From Paenibacillus antri (GTDB taxonomy: Bacteria > Bacillota > Bacilli > Paenibacillales > YIM-B00363): a stretch of 64,000 nucleotides of DNA. Below are positions 50,150 through 60,543 of the stretch, piece after piece. Location of the stretch: NCBI RefSeq assembly GCF_005765165.1, contig NZ_VCIW01000005.1, positions 1 to 64,000 of the forward strand. Direction: 5' to 3'. How positions within the stretch are numbered: the first letter of the stretch is position 1; each line of letters opens with the position of its first letter. The notes beneath the pieces were generated by a model. The model searched no databases. It was not told the origin of the DNA and was given only the letters and a program-made list of their open reading frames with translations. A program made the position numbers and the translations under genes.

Positions 50150-51826
50150 TTGTCTAAGAAGAGTTCTGAGAAAGTCACCATTTTCGCCCTTGGCGGCGTA
50201 GGCGAAATTGGTAAAAATATGTACGTAGTTCAATATGCCAACGATATCGTCGTCATCGACGCCGGTCTGAAGTTTCCGGAAGAAGATATGCTCGGCATCG
50301 ACGTCGTCATCCCGGATATATCGTATTTGACCGAGAACCGGGACAAGGTGCGCGGGATTCTCGTAACGCACGGACACGAGGATCATATCGGAGGCTTGCC
50401 TTACATTTTGAAGCATCTGAACGTTCCGGTGTACGGTACGAAGCTGACGCTCGGCTTGATCGAAGCCAAGCTGAAGGAAGCGAATTTGCTCGGCGAGACG
50501 AAGCGCATTCTTATTCATCCCGATACCGAGCTGAATCTCGGCTCCATTACGGCATCGTTCTTCCGGACGAACCATAGCATTCCGGATTCGGTCGGCGTCG
50601 CGCTCGACACGCCGGAAGGCCTGATCGTCCATACGGGAGACTTCAAGTTCGACTTTACCCCGGTCAATCAGCAGTACGCCGATTTGCATCGGATGGCCGA
50701 ACTCGGGAGCAAGGGCGTCTTATGTTTGCTGTCGGAGAGCACGAACGCGGAACGGTCCGGCTTCACGCCTTCGGAGAAGTCCGTCGGACAAGAGCTCGTC
50801 GAAGTGTTCCGGCGCGCGAAGCAGCGCGTCGTCGTCGCGACGTTCGCCTCGAACATTCACCGCGTGCAGCAGGTATTCGAAGCGGCGATGCTCACGAACC
50901 GGAAGGTGACCGTGATCGGCCGCAGCATGGTGAACGTCGTGACGATCGCCAATGAGCTCGGGTATTTGGACATTCCGGAAGGCATGTTGATCGAACCGGA
51001 GGAGGTCAACAGCCTACCGGCCGACGAGGTCGTCATCTTGTCTACGGGCAGTCAAGGCGAACCGATGTCCGCGCTGACGCGCATGGCGCGGTCCACGCAT
51101 AAGAAGTTGGACATTCTTCCCGGAGATACGGTCATCATCGCGGCTACTCCGATTCCCGGCAACGAACGGTACGTCGGGCGCACGGTGGACGAGCTGTTCC
51201 GTCTCGGCGCGAACGTCATTTACGGTCCCGGCACGATCACGGGGGTTCACGTATCCGGACACGGCAGCCAAGAAGAGCTGAAGCTGATGCTTAACATGAT
51301 GAAGCCCAAATATTTCATTCCGATTCACGGCGAGTACCGGATGCTGAAGCAGCATACGAATTTAGCGGTATCCGTCGGCGTCGAACGGGAGAATACGTTC
51401 ATCCTCGACATCGGAGATACGGTGGAGATCCAGAACGGCATCGCGCGCAGAGGCAGCAAGATTCCGGCCGGCAACGTGCTGATCGACGGACTCGGCGTCG
51501 GCGACGTAGGGAACATCGTCTTGCGCGATCGGAAGCTTCTTTCGCAGGACGGCATTCTCGTCGTCGTCGTGACGCTCAGCAAGCAGGAAGGGAAGATTAT
51601 TTCCGGACCGGACATCATCTCCCGCGGCTTCGTGTACGTCCGCGAATCCGAAGGCCTGTTAGAGGAAGCGAACAAGATCGTGTCCAACACGCTGGCTCGC
51701 TTGATGGGCGAGAACGTGAACGAATGGGCTTCGTTGAAGACGCAAGTCAGGGATGCACTCGGACGATTCTTATATGAACAAACCAGAAGAAGACCGATGA
51801 TTTTGCCGATCATCATGGAAGTGTAA
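50150..51826 (+). CDS. rnjB: Ribonuclease J
   Basis: A metallo-beta-lactamase/beta-CASP RNase with endo- and 5' exonuclease activity; 558 residues. Zinc motif HGHEDHIGG (about 75), HTGDFKFD and the beta-CASP motif block SGHGSQEEL near 365 are present, then the C-terminal domain with IPIHGEYRML. Position after dapA corresponds to B. subtilis ymfA (rnjB). TTG 50150 after GAGGAGG. Paralogue RNase J1 would be elsewhere. Confidence 0.92.
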   Translation: MSKKSSEKVTIFALGGVGEIGKNMYVVQYANDIVVIDAGLKFPEEDMLGIDVVIPDISYLTENRDKVRGILVTHGHEDHIGGLPYILKHLNVPVYGTKLTLGLIEAKLKEANLLGETKRILIHPDTELNLGSITASFFRTNHSIPDSVGVALDTPEGLIVHTGDFKFDFTPVNQQYADLHRMAELGSKGVLCLLSESTNAERSGFTPSEKSVGQELVEVFRRAKQRVVVATFASNIHRVQQVFEAAMLTNRKVTVIGRSMVNVVTIANELGYLDIPEGMLIEPEEVNSLPADEVVILSTGSQGEPMSALTRMARSTHKKLDILPGDTVIIAATPIPGNERYVGRTVDELFRLGANVIYGPGTITGVHVSGHGSQEELKLMLNMMKPKYFIPIHGEYRMLKQHTNLAVSVGVERENTFILDIGDTVEIQNGIARRGSKIPAGNVLIDGLGVGDVGNIVLRDRKLLSQDGILVVVVTLSKQEGKIISGPDIISRGFVYVRESEGLLEEANKIVSNTLARLMGENVNEWASLKTQVRDALGRFLYEQTRRRPMILPIIMEV

Positions 51827-51851
51827 CGTTTTCCCCGTTGCTGAAGTCACC

Positions 51852-51925
51852 GGGACGGACGCCTTCCCGCCTTTAACGAACTGTAACCTGGGTACAGTTC
51901 GCTTAGACGGGAGGGCGTCCGTTTT
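51852..51925 (+). terminator. Long nested terminator after RNase J
   Basis: ACGGACGCCTTCCCG pairs with CGGGAGGGCGTCCGT (one G-U), ending in TTTTATTG; the loop contains a second perfect hairpin, GAACTGTA/TACAGTTC. Confidence 0.85.
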
Positions 51926-51998
51926 ATTGTATAGATTCCTGCTTCCACCTTCATACTAAAACGGATTGCTTCCGTATTTCGAATGGAGGGCTTACGCC

Positions 51999-52778
51999 AT
52001 GGAACGGTACGACATCGACATGAAGACGACCAAATCGGAGCAGCCGGATCCGTACGGAGAACGAAAGAGCACCGTTGTTGAAAACATAACCGCCTTGGGC
52101 AACCCGAACCCGCCGACGAGCGAGCAGTCGAACCTGTATTGCATGACGATCATCGGTCAGGTCGAAGGCCATGTCGTGCTTCCGCCGCAAAACAAAACGA
52201 CCAAGTACGAACATCTGATTCCGCAGCTCGTCGCCGCAGAGCAAAACACGAAGATCGAAGGCATTCTCATCATCTTGAACACGGTCGGAGGCGACGTCGA
52301 AGCCGGTCTCGCCATCGCGGAGATGATCGCGTCGCTTTCGAAGCCGACCGTCGCCATCGTGCTCGGGGGAGGCCATTCGATCGGCGTGCCGATCGCCGTC
52401 AGCGCCGACTATTCGTTCATCGCCCCTACGGCGACGATGACGATTCACCCGATCCGTCTCACCGGGCTCGTGATCAGCGTGCCGCAAACGTTCGAGTATT
52501 TGGACAAGATGCAGGAACGAGTGCTTCGCTTCATTCAGTCGCACTCGACCGTCTCCGAAGAGAAACTGAAGGAACTGATGTTCAAGACGGGCGAACTGAC
52601 GCGGGACATCGGGACGACGGTCATCGGACAGGAAGCCGTCAACTACGGACTCATCAACGCCGTAGGCGGTCTAGGGGACGCGATCCGTGAATTGAACCGA
52701 CGCATCGAGGAGCAGCGGGCGGCGAAGCTGAAGCCCGAAGGAAACGAAGGGGCGCCGGCGGGGAGGTTGGAGCATTGA
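51999..52778 (+). CDS. tepA: ClpP-like protease TepA
   Basis: A ClpP/crotonase-fold cytoplasmic protease of 259 residues, named in B. subtilis for translocation enhancement and linked to spore outgrowth. [18 protein letters not shown] is the oxyanion region, [15 protein letters not shown] holds the nucleophile Ser, and [10 protein letters not shown] the His. ATG 51999 follows GGAGGG; overlaps ylzJ by 4 bases. Confidence 0.92.
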   Translation: MERYDIDMKTTKSEQPDPYGERKSTVVENITALGNPNPPTSEQSNLYCMTIIGQVEGHVVLPPQNKTTKYEHLIPQLVAAEQNTKIEGILIILNTVGGDVEAGLAIAEMIASLSKPTVAIVLGGGHSIGVPIAVSADYSFIAPTATMTIHPIRLTGLVISVPQTFEYLDKMQERVLRFIQSHSTVSEEKLKELMFKTGELTRDIGTTVIGQEAVNYGLINAVGGLGDAIRELNRRIEEQRAAKLKPEGNEGAPAGRLEH

Positions 52779-52987
52779 TCCAGTACACTCCTGTCCCGTT
52801 GGAGCAGGTGTTCCAGGGCATCGAGGACTTGAGATGCCCGGAAGAGGTCGTCGTGGGCGACATGACGCTGCAGGTCGAGATGCTCGCGCATGGCGAAGCC
52901 AAGGTCGTTCGGCTCATCTCGCCGCGCGCCGAAGACTACATGAATCCGGCGTATATGCCGGGCACGGTGTTCCGTCTGACACGCTGA
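52775..52987 (+). CDS. ylzJ: YlzJ-like protein
   Basis: A 70-residue protein of unknown function conserved between tepA and ftsK/spoIIIE in Bacillales. [14 protein letters not shown] opens it and [12 protein letters not shown] closes it, both family landmarks. TTG 52775 overlaps the tepA stop. Confidence 0.82.
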   Translation: MIQYTPVPLEQVFQGIEDLRCPEEVVVGDMTLQVEMLAHGEAKVVRLISPRAEDYMNPAYMPGTVFRLTR

Positions 52988-52995
52988 ACATACGT

Positions 52996-53024
52996 TCGAA
53001 ACCTCGGGAGAACTATGCTATAAT
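52996..53024 (+). promoter_or_regulatory. Promoter of ftsK
   Basis: Extended -10 TGCTATAAT (TATAAT 53019-53024) with a weak -35 TCGAAA at 17 bases, right after ylzJ. Confidence 0.6.
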
Positions 53025-53045
53025 GTTCTCCTGGGGGTGTTTTTG

Positions 53046-55646
53046 TTGGGGAAATCTAGTAGAAAAAAGCGCAAAAAGCCATTATCCTCCAACCTGAAAT
53101 ACGAATTATACGGCATCTTGCTGTTGTTGTTTTCCGTCATTACGCTGGCGAGGGAAGGGTCGGTCGGCAAGTCGATCGCGTTCCTGTTCCGAGTGCTTGT
53201 CGGCAATCTCGAACCCGTCTTGTCGATCGTGCTGATCTACATCGCGGTATACCACTTCATGATTCGCAGACAATGGCCGTCCGGTTGGTCCGTCAAGGCT
53301 TCGGGCATCGCGCTCTTTCTGCTCGGATGGATGGTCAGTTTACATAACGGTTTATTCGGAACGTTGATGCCTGAAGGCGGATACACGGGCGGTTGGATCG
53401 TCTCGCAGACGTGGGAAGTGCTGAAGAGCCATATGACCGGAGGCGGATTGGAATTTACGGCCGACGCCGGCGGCGGCATGATCGGCGGGCTCGCCTTCGC
53501 GGCGATTTACGTCCTGTTCGGCACGGTCGGCGCGATGCTGATTCAATTCGCGTTATACGCGATCGGCATTCTTTTGTTCACCGGATGGTCGTACGTGCAG
53601 ATCATCGGCGCGGTGCGCCGCTTCGTCGCCAGGCTGCTCGGCAAGCTGGGCCGATCGACGAAGGAGACGTTCCAGCTGCTGAACGATCGCGGCTCGGCGT
53701 CGCGCGGAGCCGCCGTCACGAAGCGGAAGGCGAAGCCCGCCAAGCCGGACGTCGCGCTCGACGACGAGTTCGACGAGGAGCATTGGAAGCCGGACAAGCC
53801 CCAGAAGAAGACTTGGTTCCATAAGCTGTCGGGGTTCGGCGACAAGCCGGCGGAGGACGCCGCGGCCCGAGACGACGCCGAGGAGGAAGGCGTGCAGCCG
53901 CCGATCGAGGAGGTCGTCTACCGCGCGCCTGAGGTCGTCAGCGAATCGACGCGCGCGGCGCCATCGGCTCCCGAGCCGGTATCGGAGCCGGAGGAACGGC
54001 ACGAGCCGGTCTTCGTCGACTTCTTGGACCAGGTTCGCGAGTCGGTGCAGCGTGCGGCCGGCTACGAACCGGAGCCCGATCCGGAGCCGGCGCTCGTCCC
54101 GGCGGCGCCGACCGTCGCGCTCGCGGCGGGACAAGCGCCCGGGGACGACGCGGGGGCGGATCTGACGGACGATGCGCTCGCGGACGCGCTTACTCCGGCG
54201 GCGGCAGCGCCGCCGCCGAAGCCGTACGTGCTGCCGCCGTTCCATCTGCTCTCGCGTCCCGGAGGCGGCAAGGGCGGAGAGTCGGCCGACACGCTCGCCC
54301 GCGAGAACGCACGCAAGCTGGAGACGACGCTCGAAAGCTTTGGGGTGCGCGCGAAGGTGCTGCAAGTCGTGCGAGGTCCGGCGGTGACCCGGTACGAAAT
54401 TCAACCGGACGTCGGGGTGAAGGTCAGCCGCATCGTAAGCTTGACCGACGATATCGCGCTGGCGCTCGCGGCGAAGGACATTCGGATGGAGGCGCCGATC
54501 CCGGGCAAATCCGCGATCGGCATCGAGGTGCCGAATACGGAAGTATCGATCGTCTCTCTCCGCGAAGTGATGGAGACGTCCGCGTTCCATGAATCGGACG
54601 CTCGTCTCACGATCGCGTTGGGTCGCGACATTTCCGGCCAGCCGATCGTCGCCAACCTCGCCAAGATGCCGCACTTGCTCGTCGCCGGCGCGACCGGATC
54701 GGGCAAGTCCGTCTGCATTAACGGCATCATCACAAGCGTGCTGTATAAGGCGAAGCCGGACGAAGTGAAGTTCTTAATGATCGACCCGAAGATGGTCGAA
54801 TTGAACGTGTACAACGGCATTCCGCATCTGCTGGCGCCGGTCGTGACCGATCCGCGCCGGGCGTCGCTCGCGCTGAAGAAGATCGTCGTCGAGATGGAGA
54901 AGCGCTACGAGGCGTTCTCGAAGTCGTCGACGCGGAATATCGAAGGCTACAACGCCCAGCTGATCGAGAAGGGCGAGACGCCGCTGCCGTACATCGTCGT
55001 CATCGTCGACGAGCTCGCGGACCTGATGATGGTCGCCGCCGGCGACGTCGAAGACGCGATTACGCGACTCGCGCAGATGGCGCGCGCGGCCGGCATTCAC
55101 CTGATCATCGCGACGCAGCGTCCGTCCGTCGACGTCATTACCGGCGTCATCAAGGCGAACATTCCGTCGCGGATCGCGTTCGGCGTGTCGTCGCAGGTCG
55201 ACTCCCGCACGATTCTGGATATGGCGGGGGCGGAGAAGCTGCTCGGACGCGGCGACATGCTGTTCGTGCCGGTCGGCGCTTCGAAGGCGGTGCGGGTCCA
55301 GGGCGCGTTCCTGTCGGATAACGAGGTCGAGGCGGTCGTCACGTTCTGCCGCGACCAAGAGAAGGCGCAATACCGGGAAGAGCTCGTCCCGGAAATTCAG
55401 GAGAGCGGCGAAGAGGACGACGATCAGCTGGACGAGCTGTTCGATCAGGCGGTCGTTATCGTGCTCGAAGCGAAGCAGGCGTCCGTCTCGCTGTTGCAGC
55501 GCCGCATGCGGATCGGATATACCCGCGCGGCCCGTCTTATCGATCAGATGGAGGCGAAGGGCGTCGTCGGGCCTTACGAGGGAAGCAAGCCGCGCGAGGT
55601 GCTTCTGTCGTACGAGCAATATCAAGGCGGTCGATTGAGCTCCTGA
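53046..55646 (+). CDS. ftsK: DNA translocase FtsK/SpoIIIE
   Basis: Pumps chromosomal DNA through the division or sporulation septum; 866 residues. Four membrane helices in about residues 20-190, an acidic/Pro-Ala-rich linker (about 200-400), the alpha domain, the motor domain with Walker A GATGSGKS (about 555) and Walker [13 protein letters not shown], and a C-terminal winged-helix gamma domain ([20 protein letters not shown]). TTG 53046 after GGGGGTG; TTG 53043 is equally possible. By position it corresponds to B. subtilis spoIIIE. Confidence 0.95.
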   Translation: MGKSSRKKRKKPLSSNLKYELYGILLLLFSVITLAREGSVGKSIAFLFRVLVGNLEPVLSIVLIYIAVYHFMIRRQWPSGWSVKASGIALFLLGWMVSLHNGLFGTLMPEGGYTGGWIVSQTWEVLKSHMTGGGLEFTADAGGGMIGGLAFAAIYVLFGTVGAMLIQFALYAIGILLFTGWSYVQIIGAVRRFVARLLGKLGRSTKETFQLLNDRGSASRGAAVTKRKAKPAKPDVALDDEFDEEHWKPDKPQKKTWFHKLSGFGDKPAEDAAARDDAEEEGVQPPIEEVVYRAPEVVSESTRAAPSAPEPVSEPEERHEPVFVDFLDQVRESVQRAAGYEPEPDPEPALVPAAPTVALAAGQAPGDDAGADLTDDALADALTPAAAAPPPKPYVLPPFHLLSRPGGGKGGESADTLARENARKLETTLESFGVRAKVLQVVRGPAVTRYEIQPDVGVKVSRIVSLTDDIALALAAKDIRMEAPIPGKSAIGIEVPNTEVSIVSLREVMETSAFHESDARLTIALGRDISGQPIVANLAKMPHLLVAGATGSGKSVCINGIITSVLYKAKPDEVKFLMIDPKMVELNVYNGIPHLLAPVVTDPRRASLALKKIVVEMEKRYEAFSKSSTRNIEGYNAQLIEKGETPLPYIVVIVDELADLMMVAAGDVEDAITRLAQMARAAGIHLIIATQRPSVDVITGVIKANIPSRIAFGVSSQVDSRTILDMAGAEKLLGRGDMLFVPVGASKAVRVQGAFLSDNEVEAVVTFCRDQEKAQYREELVPEIQESGEEDDDQLDELFDQAVVIVLEAKQASVSLLQRRMRIGYTRAARLIDQMEAKGVVGPYEGSKPREVLLSYEQYQGGRLSS

Positions 55647-55658
55647 TCTCGATAGGAC

Positions 55659-55688
55659 GCATAGAACAAATTCACCTTCCTCATACTA
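55659..55688 (+). promoter_or_regulatory. Sigma-G-type promoter of the SleB-like gene
   Basis: GCATA (55659-55663), 18 bases, then CATACTA (55682-55688) fits the forespore sigma-G consensus GHATR-N18-CATXHTA at every position. Confidence 0.7.
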
Positions 55689-55736
55689 CATAAGGAAACA
55701 GGCTGCAACTTATGTAGAGAAAGGTTGAATCCACGC

Positions 55737-56516
55737 ATGCGAACTAGACTGCTCTTGGTTACGCTCTGTCTCGTCGTCGGGCTGGCCTTCGCTTTCCAAG
55801 CGAAGCAGCGAACCGCCGACCATAGTGCGGAGGAAGCGTTCAGCAAGACGACCTTAAAATACGGCGCCGTCGGGCAGGATGTTCGGGAACTGCAAGGCAG
55901 GCTCAAGTTCCTAGGGTATTATAACGGTGCGATCGACGGCGACTTCGGCTATTCGACGCTCAAGTCCGTCAAGAACTTCCAGTGGAAGTTCGGCATGAAG
56001 GCGGACGGAATCGTCGGCGATTCGACGAAGCTAAAGCTGTACAACGCTACGAAAAATTGGAGGCCCGGGGCCGACACGGGCGGCGGAGCGACCGCGTCGA
56101 AGCCGAAAGCGGAAAGCGCCGGCGCCGCGAAGCAGATTCAACAGTCGTCGCACCGGGGCTTCTCGAGCAACGACCTGAAGATGATGGCGAACGCGGTGTA
56201 CGGCGAAGCTCGCGGCGAGCCTTACGAAGGGCAAGTCGCCGTAGCGGCCGTCATCTTGAACCGGGTGGACAGCGCGAGCTTTCCGAACACCCCGTCGGGC
56301 GTCATTTTCCAACCGGGCGCATTCACCGCGGTCGCCGACGGCCAAATTTGGCTGACGCCGAACGAAAGCGCGATGAAGGCCGTTCAAGACGCGTTGAACG
56401 GATGGGACCCGTCCGACGGGTGCTTGTACTACTTCAACCCGGTGACGGCCACGTCCAAGTGGATCTGGACAAGACCGCAATACAAACAGATCGGAAAACA
56501 TATTTTCTGCCGGTAA
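55737..56516 (+). CDS. sleB: SleB-type cell wall hydrolase
   Basis: A predicted spore-cortex lytic transglycosylase of 259 residues. Signal peptide or anchor (RLLLVTLCLVVGLAFAFQA), a peptidoglycan-binding domain (about 38-105, VRELQGRLKFLGYYNGAIDG), a low-complexity linker, and the Hydrolase_2 domain (about 140-259) with the catalytic Glu in VYGEARGEP. ATG 55737 is preferred over TTG 55725, which abuts the SD AGAAAGG. No ypeB partner gene is adjacent, so it could be a SleB paralogue rather than the main SleB. Confidence 0.83.
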   Translation: MRTRLLLVTLCLVVGLAFAFQAKQRTADHSAEEAFSKTTLKYGAVGQDVRELQGRLKFLGYYNGAIDGDFGYSTLKSVKNFQWKFGMKADGIVGDSTKLKLYNATKNWRPGADTGGGATASKPKAESAGAAKQIQQSSHRGFSSNDLKMMANAVYGEARGEPYEGQVAVAAVILNRVDSASFPNTPSGVIFQPGAFTAVADGQIWLTPNESAMKAVQDALNGWDPSDGCLYYFNPVTATSKWIWTRPQYKQIGKHIFCR

Positions 56517-56536
56517 GACATACACTTCCGGAAGAG

Positions 56537-56583
56537 AACAACGGGAAAGAAGTAACCGTCGGGTTGCTTCTTTTCCGTTTCAA
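56537..56583 (+). terminator. Terminator after the SleB-like gene
   Basis: AACGGGAAAGAAG pairs with CTTCTTTTCCGTT imperfectly (one bulge) around a G/C loop; ends in TTTC. Confidence 0.55.
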
Positions 56584-56614
56584 AGCGAAGGTACGGGCTT
56601 CGAAGCGCCCTTGA

Positions 56615-56644
56615 TTGTACTTCGATGAAGGTTTTTCTTATAAT
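56615..56644 (+). promoter_or_regulatory. Promoter of ymfF
   Basis: TTGTAC (56615-56620), 18 bases, TATAAT (56639-56644). Confidence 0.65.
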
Positions 56645-56681
56645 AACGGAAGACATCCGAAATGGAAGGAGTTTCCGCCAC

Positions 56682-57965
56682 ATGGGAACGACACGCTTTG
56701 AACGGGATGCCGTCGGCGGCATCCGCCTGCACGTGCTCTCCACCGATCGCTTCAAGACGACGGCCGTCTCCGTCTTCGTCGGCACGCTCCTGCAAGAATC
56801 GACCGTCACGTCGGTAGCGCTGGCTCCGTTCGTCCTGCGTCGCGGCAACGCAAGTTATCCGGAGACGAAGGCGTTCCGAGAAGCGCTGGACGATCTATAC
56901 GGCGCAGGCTTCGGCTTCGATATTTACAAGCGTGGCGATTACCAGATCGTCAACTTCCGTATGGACGTCATCCGGAACGAATTCGCTGCCGGAGGCGCGC
57001 CGCTGCTGCAGCAGGCGATCGGCTTTCTCGGCGAGACGCTGACGCAGCCGGCCCTCGAGGACGGCCGCTTCCTAGCCTCCTACGTGGAAGCGGAGAAGCA
57101 TACGGTGCAGAAGAAGCTGGAGGCGATCGTCAACGACAAGGGACGGTACGCCGCGGAGCGCTGCATCGAGGAGATGTGCAAGGACGAGCCTTACCGACTG
57201 CATCCGCTCGGCCAGAAGGAAGATCTCGCGGGCATTACCCCCGAATCGTTATACGACTCGTACCAAAGCTGGCTCGCCGGGGCGCCGATCGACGTATACG
57301 TCGTCGGAAACACGACGATCGACGAGGTGAAGCGTCTCGTACAAGATGCGTTCGCGGTTCGCGGCAACGACGCGCCGACGTCGTATACGTCGTCCCGTCG
57401 AACGAAGCGCGTAACGGACGTCAACACCGTCATCGAACGGATGGAGGTCGGGCAGGGCAAGCTGAATATGGGTATCCGCACGCCGGCCGCTTACGCGGAG
57501 CCGAGCTATGCGACGGCATTGTTATATAACGGCATCTTGGGCAGCTTCCCGCATTCCAAGCTGTTCCTGAACGTACGGGAGAAGGAGAGCTTGGCGTACT
57601 ACGCTTCGTCCCGACTGGACGGTCACAAGGGCATCATCACGATTTCGTCCGGCATCGAAATCGATAAGTACGAGCGGGCGGTCGAGATTATTAAGAAGCA
57701 GCTCGAGGCGATGCGCGCGGGCGACATTTCGGAGCTCGAGATGAACCAAACGAAGGCGATGATCTCGAACCATCTGCGCGAGATGAACGACAGCGCCTAC
57801 GAGATGATCGGCTTCGATTTCAACACCGTACTGTCCGGGAAGGAACGGACGGCCGAGTCGCTGCTCGGCGAGATCGAGCGCGTCAGCGTCCCGGACATCG
57901 CCGCGTTCGCCCAAGACGTACAGCTCGACACCGTCTACTTCTTGCGCGACCGGAAGGAGGACTAA
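56682..57965 (+). CDS. ymfF: M16-family peptidase-like protein YmfF
   Basis: A 427-residue M16 protein. The zinc motif HxxEH is missing in the first domain (position reads VALAPFVLRRGN), so it is likely the non-catalytic partner of YmfH, as in two-subunit M16 proteases. REKESLAYYASSRLDG is the conserved Arg/Tyr block of the partner subunit. ATG 56682 after GAAGGAG. ymfH begins 3 bases after its stop. Confidence 0.88.
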   Translation: MGTTRFERDAVGGIRLHVLSTDRFKTTAVSVFVGTLLQESTVTSVALAPFVLRRGNASYPETKAFREALDDLYGAGFGFDIYKRGDYQIVNFRMDVIRNEFAAGGAPLLQQAIGFLGETLTQPALEDGRFLASYVEAEKHTVQKKLEAIVNDKGRYAAERCIEEMCKDEPYRLHPLGQKEDLAGITPESLYDSYQSWLAGAPIDVYVVGNTTIDEVKRLVQDAFAVRGNDAPTSYTSSRRTKRVTDVNTVIERMEVGQGKLNMGIRTPAAYAEPSYATALLYNGILGSFPHSKLFLNVREKESLAYYASSRLDGHKGIITISSGIEIDKYERAVEIIKKQLEAMRAGDISELEMNQTKAMISNHLREMNDSAYEMIGFDFNTVLSGKERTAESLLGEIERVSVPDIAAFAQDVQLDTVYFLRDRKED

Positions 57966-57968
57966 GCC

Positions 57969-59249
57969 GTGAACAAACACGAATACCCGAAAGTCCAAGA
58001 AACCATCTACTCCGAGACGCTGGACAACGGTTTGACCGTCTATGTGCTGCCGAAGGAAGGTTTTTCGAAGACGTTCGCCACCTTTTCCACGAAATACGGC
58101 TCCGTCGACAACCATTTCGCGGTCGGCGACGAACCGCCGGTCCGGGTGCCGGACGGCATCGCGCATTTTCTGGAGCACAAGATGTTCGAGGAGCCGGAAG
58201 GCGACGTCTTCGCGACGTTCGCGTCCAACGGCGCTTCCGCGAATGCGTACACGAGCTTCGACAGAACGGTGTATTTGTTCTCGGCGACGGATCGCATCCG
58301 GGAGAACGTCACCACGCTGCTAAACTTCGTGCAAAACCCGTATTTCACGGACGAAAACGTCTTTAAGGAAAAAGGGATCATCGGCCAAGAAATCAAGATG
58401 TACGCCGATCAACCCGACTGGCGCGTCTACTTCGGCTTGATCGAAGCGATGTACGAACGCCACCCGGTTCATATCGATATCGCCGGCACGGTCGAGTCGA
58501 TTCACGAAATCAGCAAGGAAACGTTGTATCAATGCTACCGAACGTTCTACCACCCGTCGAACATGACGGTGTTCATCGTCGGCGGCGTCGACCCGCAGGA
58601 GATGATCGACCTCGTGAAAGAAAATCAGGCGGGGAAAAGTTTCGAGCCGCAAGGCGAAATTCATCGCATCTTCGACGAAGAGCCGGCCGGCGTGCGGATG
58701 AAGGAGAAGTTCGTCAAGCTGCCGGTGTCGATCCCGAAATGCCTGTTCGGCGTAAAGGAGACGAAGGTCGGATTCTACGGCGCCGAGCTGCTCCGCCGCG
58801 AGCTTGCGACGAAGCTGCTGTTCGACATGCTGTTTAGCCCGAGCTCGAGACTGTACCAATCGCTCTACGATGAGAAGCTGATCACCGACAGCTTCGGCGC
58901 CGAATACAACGCCAGCGAACAATACGCGTTCTCCGTCATCGGCGGAGATACGAGAGATCCCGAGGCGCTCGTCGCTCGCGTGCGGGAAGAGGTCGAAGCG
59001 TGGAAGACGTCGGGCATCCCCGAGGAGCTGTTCGAGCGGACGCGCCGGAAGAAGATCGGCGGCTTCTATCGGATGTTGAATTCGCCGGAAGCGATCGCCG
59101 GGGAATTCACGAAGCATCGGTTTAGAGGCACGAACGTGTTCGATGTGTTAGAATTGTATGAGCAAATCACATTGGACGAAGTGGAAGCGCGATTGCAGGA
59201 GCATTTCGATTGGGAGCAGCTTTCCGTCTGTATCGTCAAAAGCGAGTGA
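57969..59249 (+). CDS. ymfH: M16-family zinc peptidase YmfH
   Basis: A 426-residue M16 protease, probably acting with YmfF. The zinc motif is HFLEHKMFE (about residue 65) with the distal Glu in IIGQEIKMY. In some pathogens the orthologous pair processes peptides such as competence pheromone-like signals. GTG 57969 is immediately downstream of ymfF after GGAAGGAGG. Confidence 0.9.
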   Translation: MNKHEYPKVQETIYSETLDNGLTVYVLPKEGFSKTFATFSTKYGSVDNHFAVGDEPPVRVPDGIAHFLEHKMFEEPEGDVFATFASNGASANAYTSFDRTVYLFSATDRIRENVTTLLNFVQNPYFTDENVFKEKGIIGQEIKMYADQPDWRVYFGLIEAMYERHPVHIDIAGTVESIHEISKETLYQCYRTFYHPSNMTVFIVGGVDPQEMIDLVKENQAGKSFEPQGEIHRIFDEEPAGVRMKEKFVKLPVSIPKCLFGVKETKVGFYGAELLRRELATKLLFDMLFSPSSRLYQSLYDEKLITDSFGAEYNASEQYAFSVIGGDTRDPEALVARVREEVEAWKTSGIPEELFERTRRKKIGGFYRMLNSPEAIAGEFTKHRFRGTNVFDVLELYEQITLDEVEARLQEHFDWEQLSVCIVKSE

Positions 59250-59260
59250 ACTTACACCGA

Positions 59261-60010
59261 ATGAACAAATCTCTTCGAGAAACGACCGTCCTCGTGACGG
59301 GCGGCAGCCGCGGCATCGGAGCCGCGATCGCCGAACGGTTCGCCTCCGTCGGGATGAAGGTGGCGATCCACTATTTGGAGCAGCACGAGTCGGCCAACGA
59401 GACGGCTCGGCGCTGCCTGCGCCACGGCGCCGAGGTGCTGACGGCCACGGCCGATCTGCGGAGCAGGGAGCAGATCGAGCGCATGCAAGAGAAGCTTGAG
59501 AAGCACGGCATGATTCCGGACATCGTCGTCAACAACGCGGGCATCTCCCATTACGGGATGCTCGCGGACGCGACGGAAGCGGACTGGGATAACGTCATGG
59601 ACATTAACCTGAAGGGCATGTTTCTGTGCACGCAGGCGTTCATGCCGCATATGGTGTCGCAGAAGTACGGCCGGATCATTAACGTTTCGTCCGTATGGGG
59701 CATCGCCGGCGCATCCTGCGAAGTATTGTATTCCACCGCGAAGGGCGGCATGAATGCGTTCACGAAGGCGCTTGCGAAGGAGCTTGCGCCGTCGGGCATT
59801 ACCGTCAACGCCGTCGCCCCGGGGCCGGTAGACACCGAGATGATGAGCGGCTTCGAGGCGGGGGAGAAGGAACGGATCGCGGAGGATATTCCCGCGGGCC
59901 GATTCGCGCTGCCCGAGGAGATCGCCTCGCTCGTGTATTTCCTGGCGCTGCCCGAATCCGGGTACATTAACGGACAGATCATATCGCCGAACGGCGGATG
60001 GCTGACCTGA
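59261..60010 (+). CDS. ymfI: Short-chain dehydrogenase/reductase YmfI
   Basis: A 249-residue FabG-like reductase. TGGSRGIG binds the cofactor, NNAGIS is present, and the catalytic Ser-Tyr-Lys lie in NVSSVWG and YSTAKGG. C-terminal PEEIASLVYFLALPESGYINGQ is typical of 3-oxoacyl-ACP reductases. ATG 59261 has only a weak SD (GAGTGAAC), suggesting coupling to ymfH 11 bases upstream. Confidence 0.88.
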   Translation: MNKSLRETTVLVTGGSRGIGAAIAERFASVGMKVAIHYLEQHESANETARRCLRHGAEVLTATADLRSREQIERMQEKLEKHGMIPDIVVNNAGISHYGMLADATEADWDNVMDINLKGMFLCTQAFMPHMVSQKYGRIINVSSVWGIAGASCEVLYSTAKGGMNAFTKALAKELAPSGITVNAVAPGPVDTEMMSGFEAGEKERIAEDIPAGRFALPEEIASLVYFLALPESGYINGQIISPNGGWLT

Positions 60011-60112
60011 AGGACCGACCGAGAGGCTCCCGTGCATAACGAACCCTCTTTCCGCGAATATTAGAGATGGTCACCATCCATCACATATTTCGAAAAGGGA
60101 GGACGTAGAAGC

Positions 60113-60364
60113 ATGTCGACGACATCGGTATTGAGCACGTATGATAAATGGAAGCAGTTCCTAGGGGATCGCGTGAAGAACGCTCGCGCCGCAGGCATGA
60201 ACGATTCCACGATCCAGAAGCTCGCGACGGACATCGGCGACTTCCTTGCGAACAAAGTCGATCCGAAGAACGACGAAGAGCGCGTGTTGAAGGAGCTTTG
60301 GGCGGTCAGCGACGAAAACGAAAAGAAAGTCATGGCCGGCATTATGATGAAGCTTGTCGACTAA
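60113..60364 (+). CDS. ymfJ: DUF3243 protein YmfJ
   Basis: An 83-residue helical protein of unknown function conserved in spore formers. YDKWKQFLGDRVKNARAAGM and IGDFLANKVDPKNDEERVL are the DUF3243 landmarks. AGGGAGGA precedes the ATG. Confidence 0.88.
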   Translation: MSTTSVLSTYDKWKQFLGDRVKNARAAGMNDSTIQKLATDIGDFLANKVDPKNDEERVLKELWAVSDENEKKVMAGIMMKLVD

Positions 60365-60381
60365 CGAGCCATAGTTCTTGC

Positions 60382-60445
60382 GAGCCCCGTCCGAAGGGCG
60401 CGCGATCGGCAAACCGGTCGCGCGCGTCTTCGCAAGGGGCTTTTC
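60382..60445 (+). terminator. Terminator after ymfJ
   Basis: GAGCCCC pairs with GGGGCTTTTC; the inner stem GCGCGCGA/TCGCGCGC is strong. A run of T follows. Confidence 0.8.
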
Positions 60446-60543
60446 TTCGCTTTTTTTTGACGGAGGGAAGGAATGGCCTGAAATTTGTAGAATATAATCG
60501 AAATACGCGGTTTTTCTTGCATTTAGGGATGGAGTGACGATCT

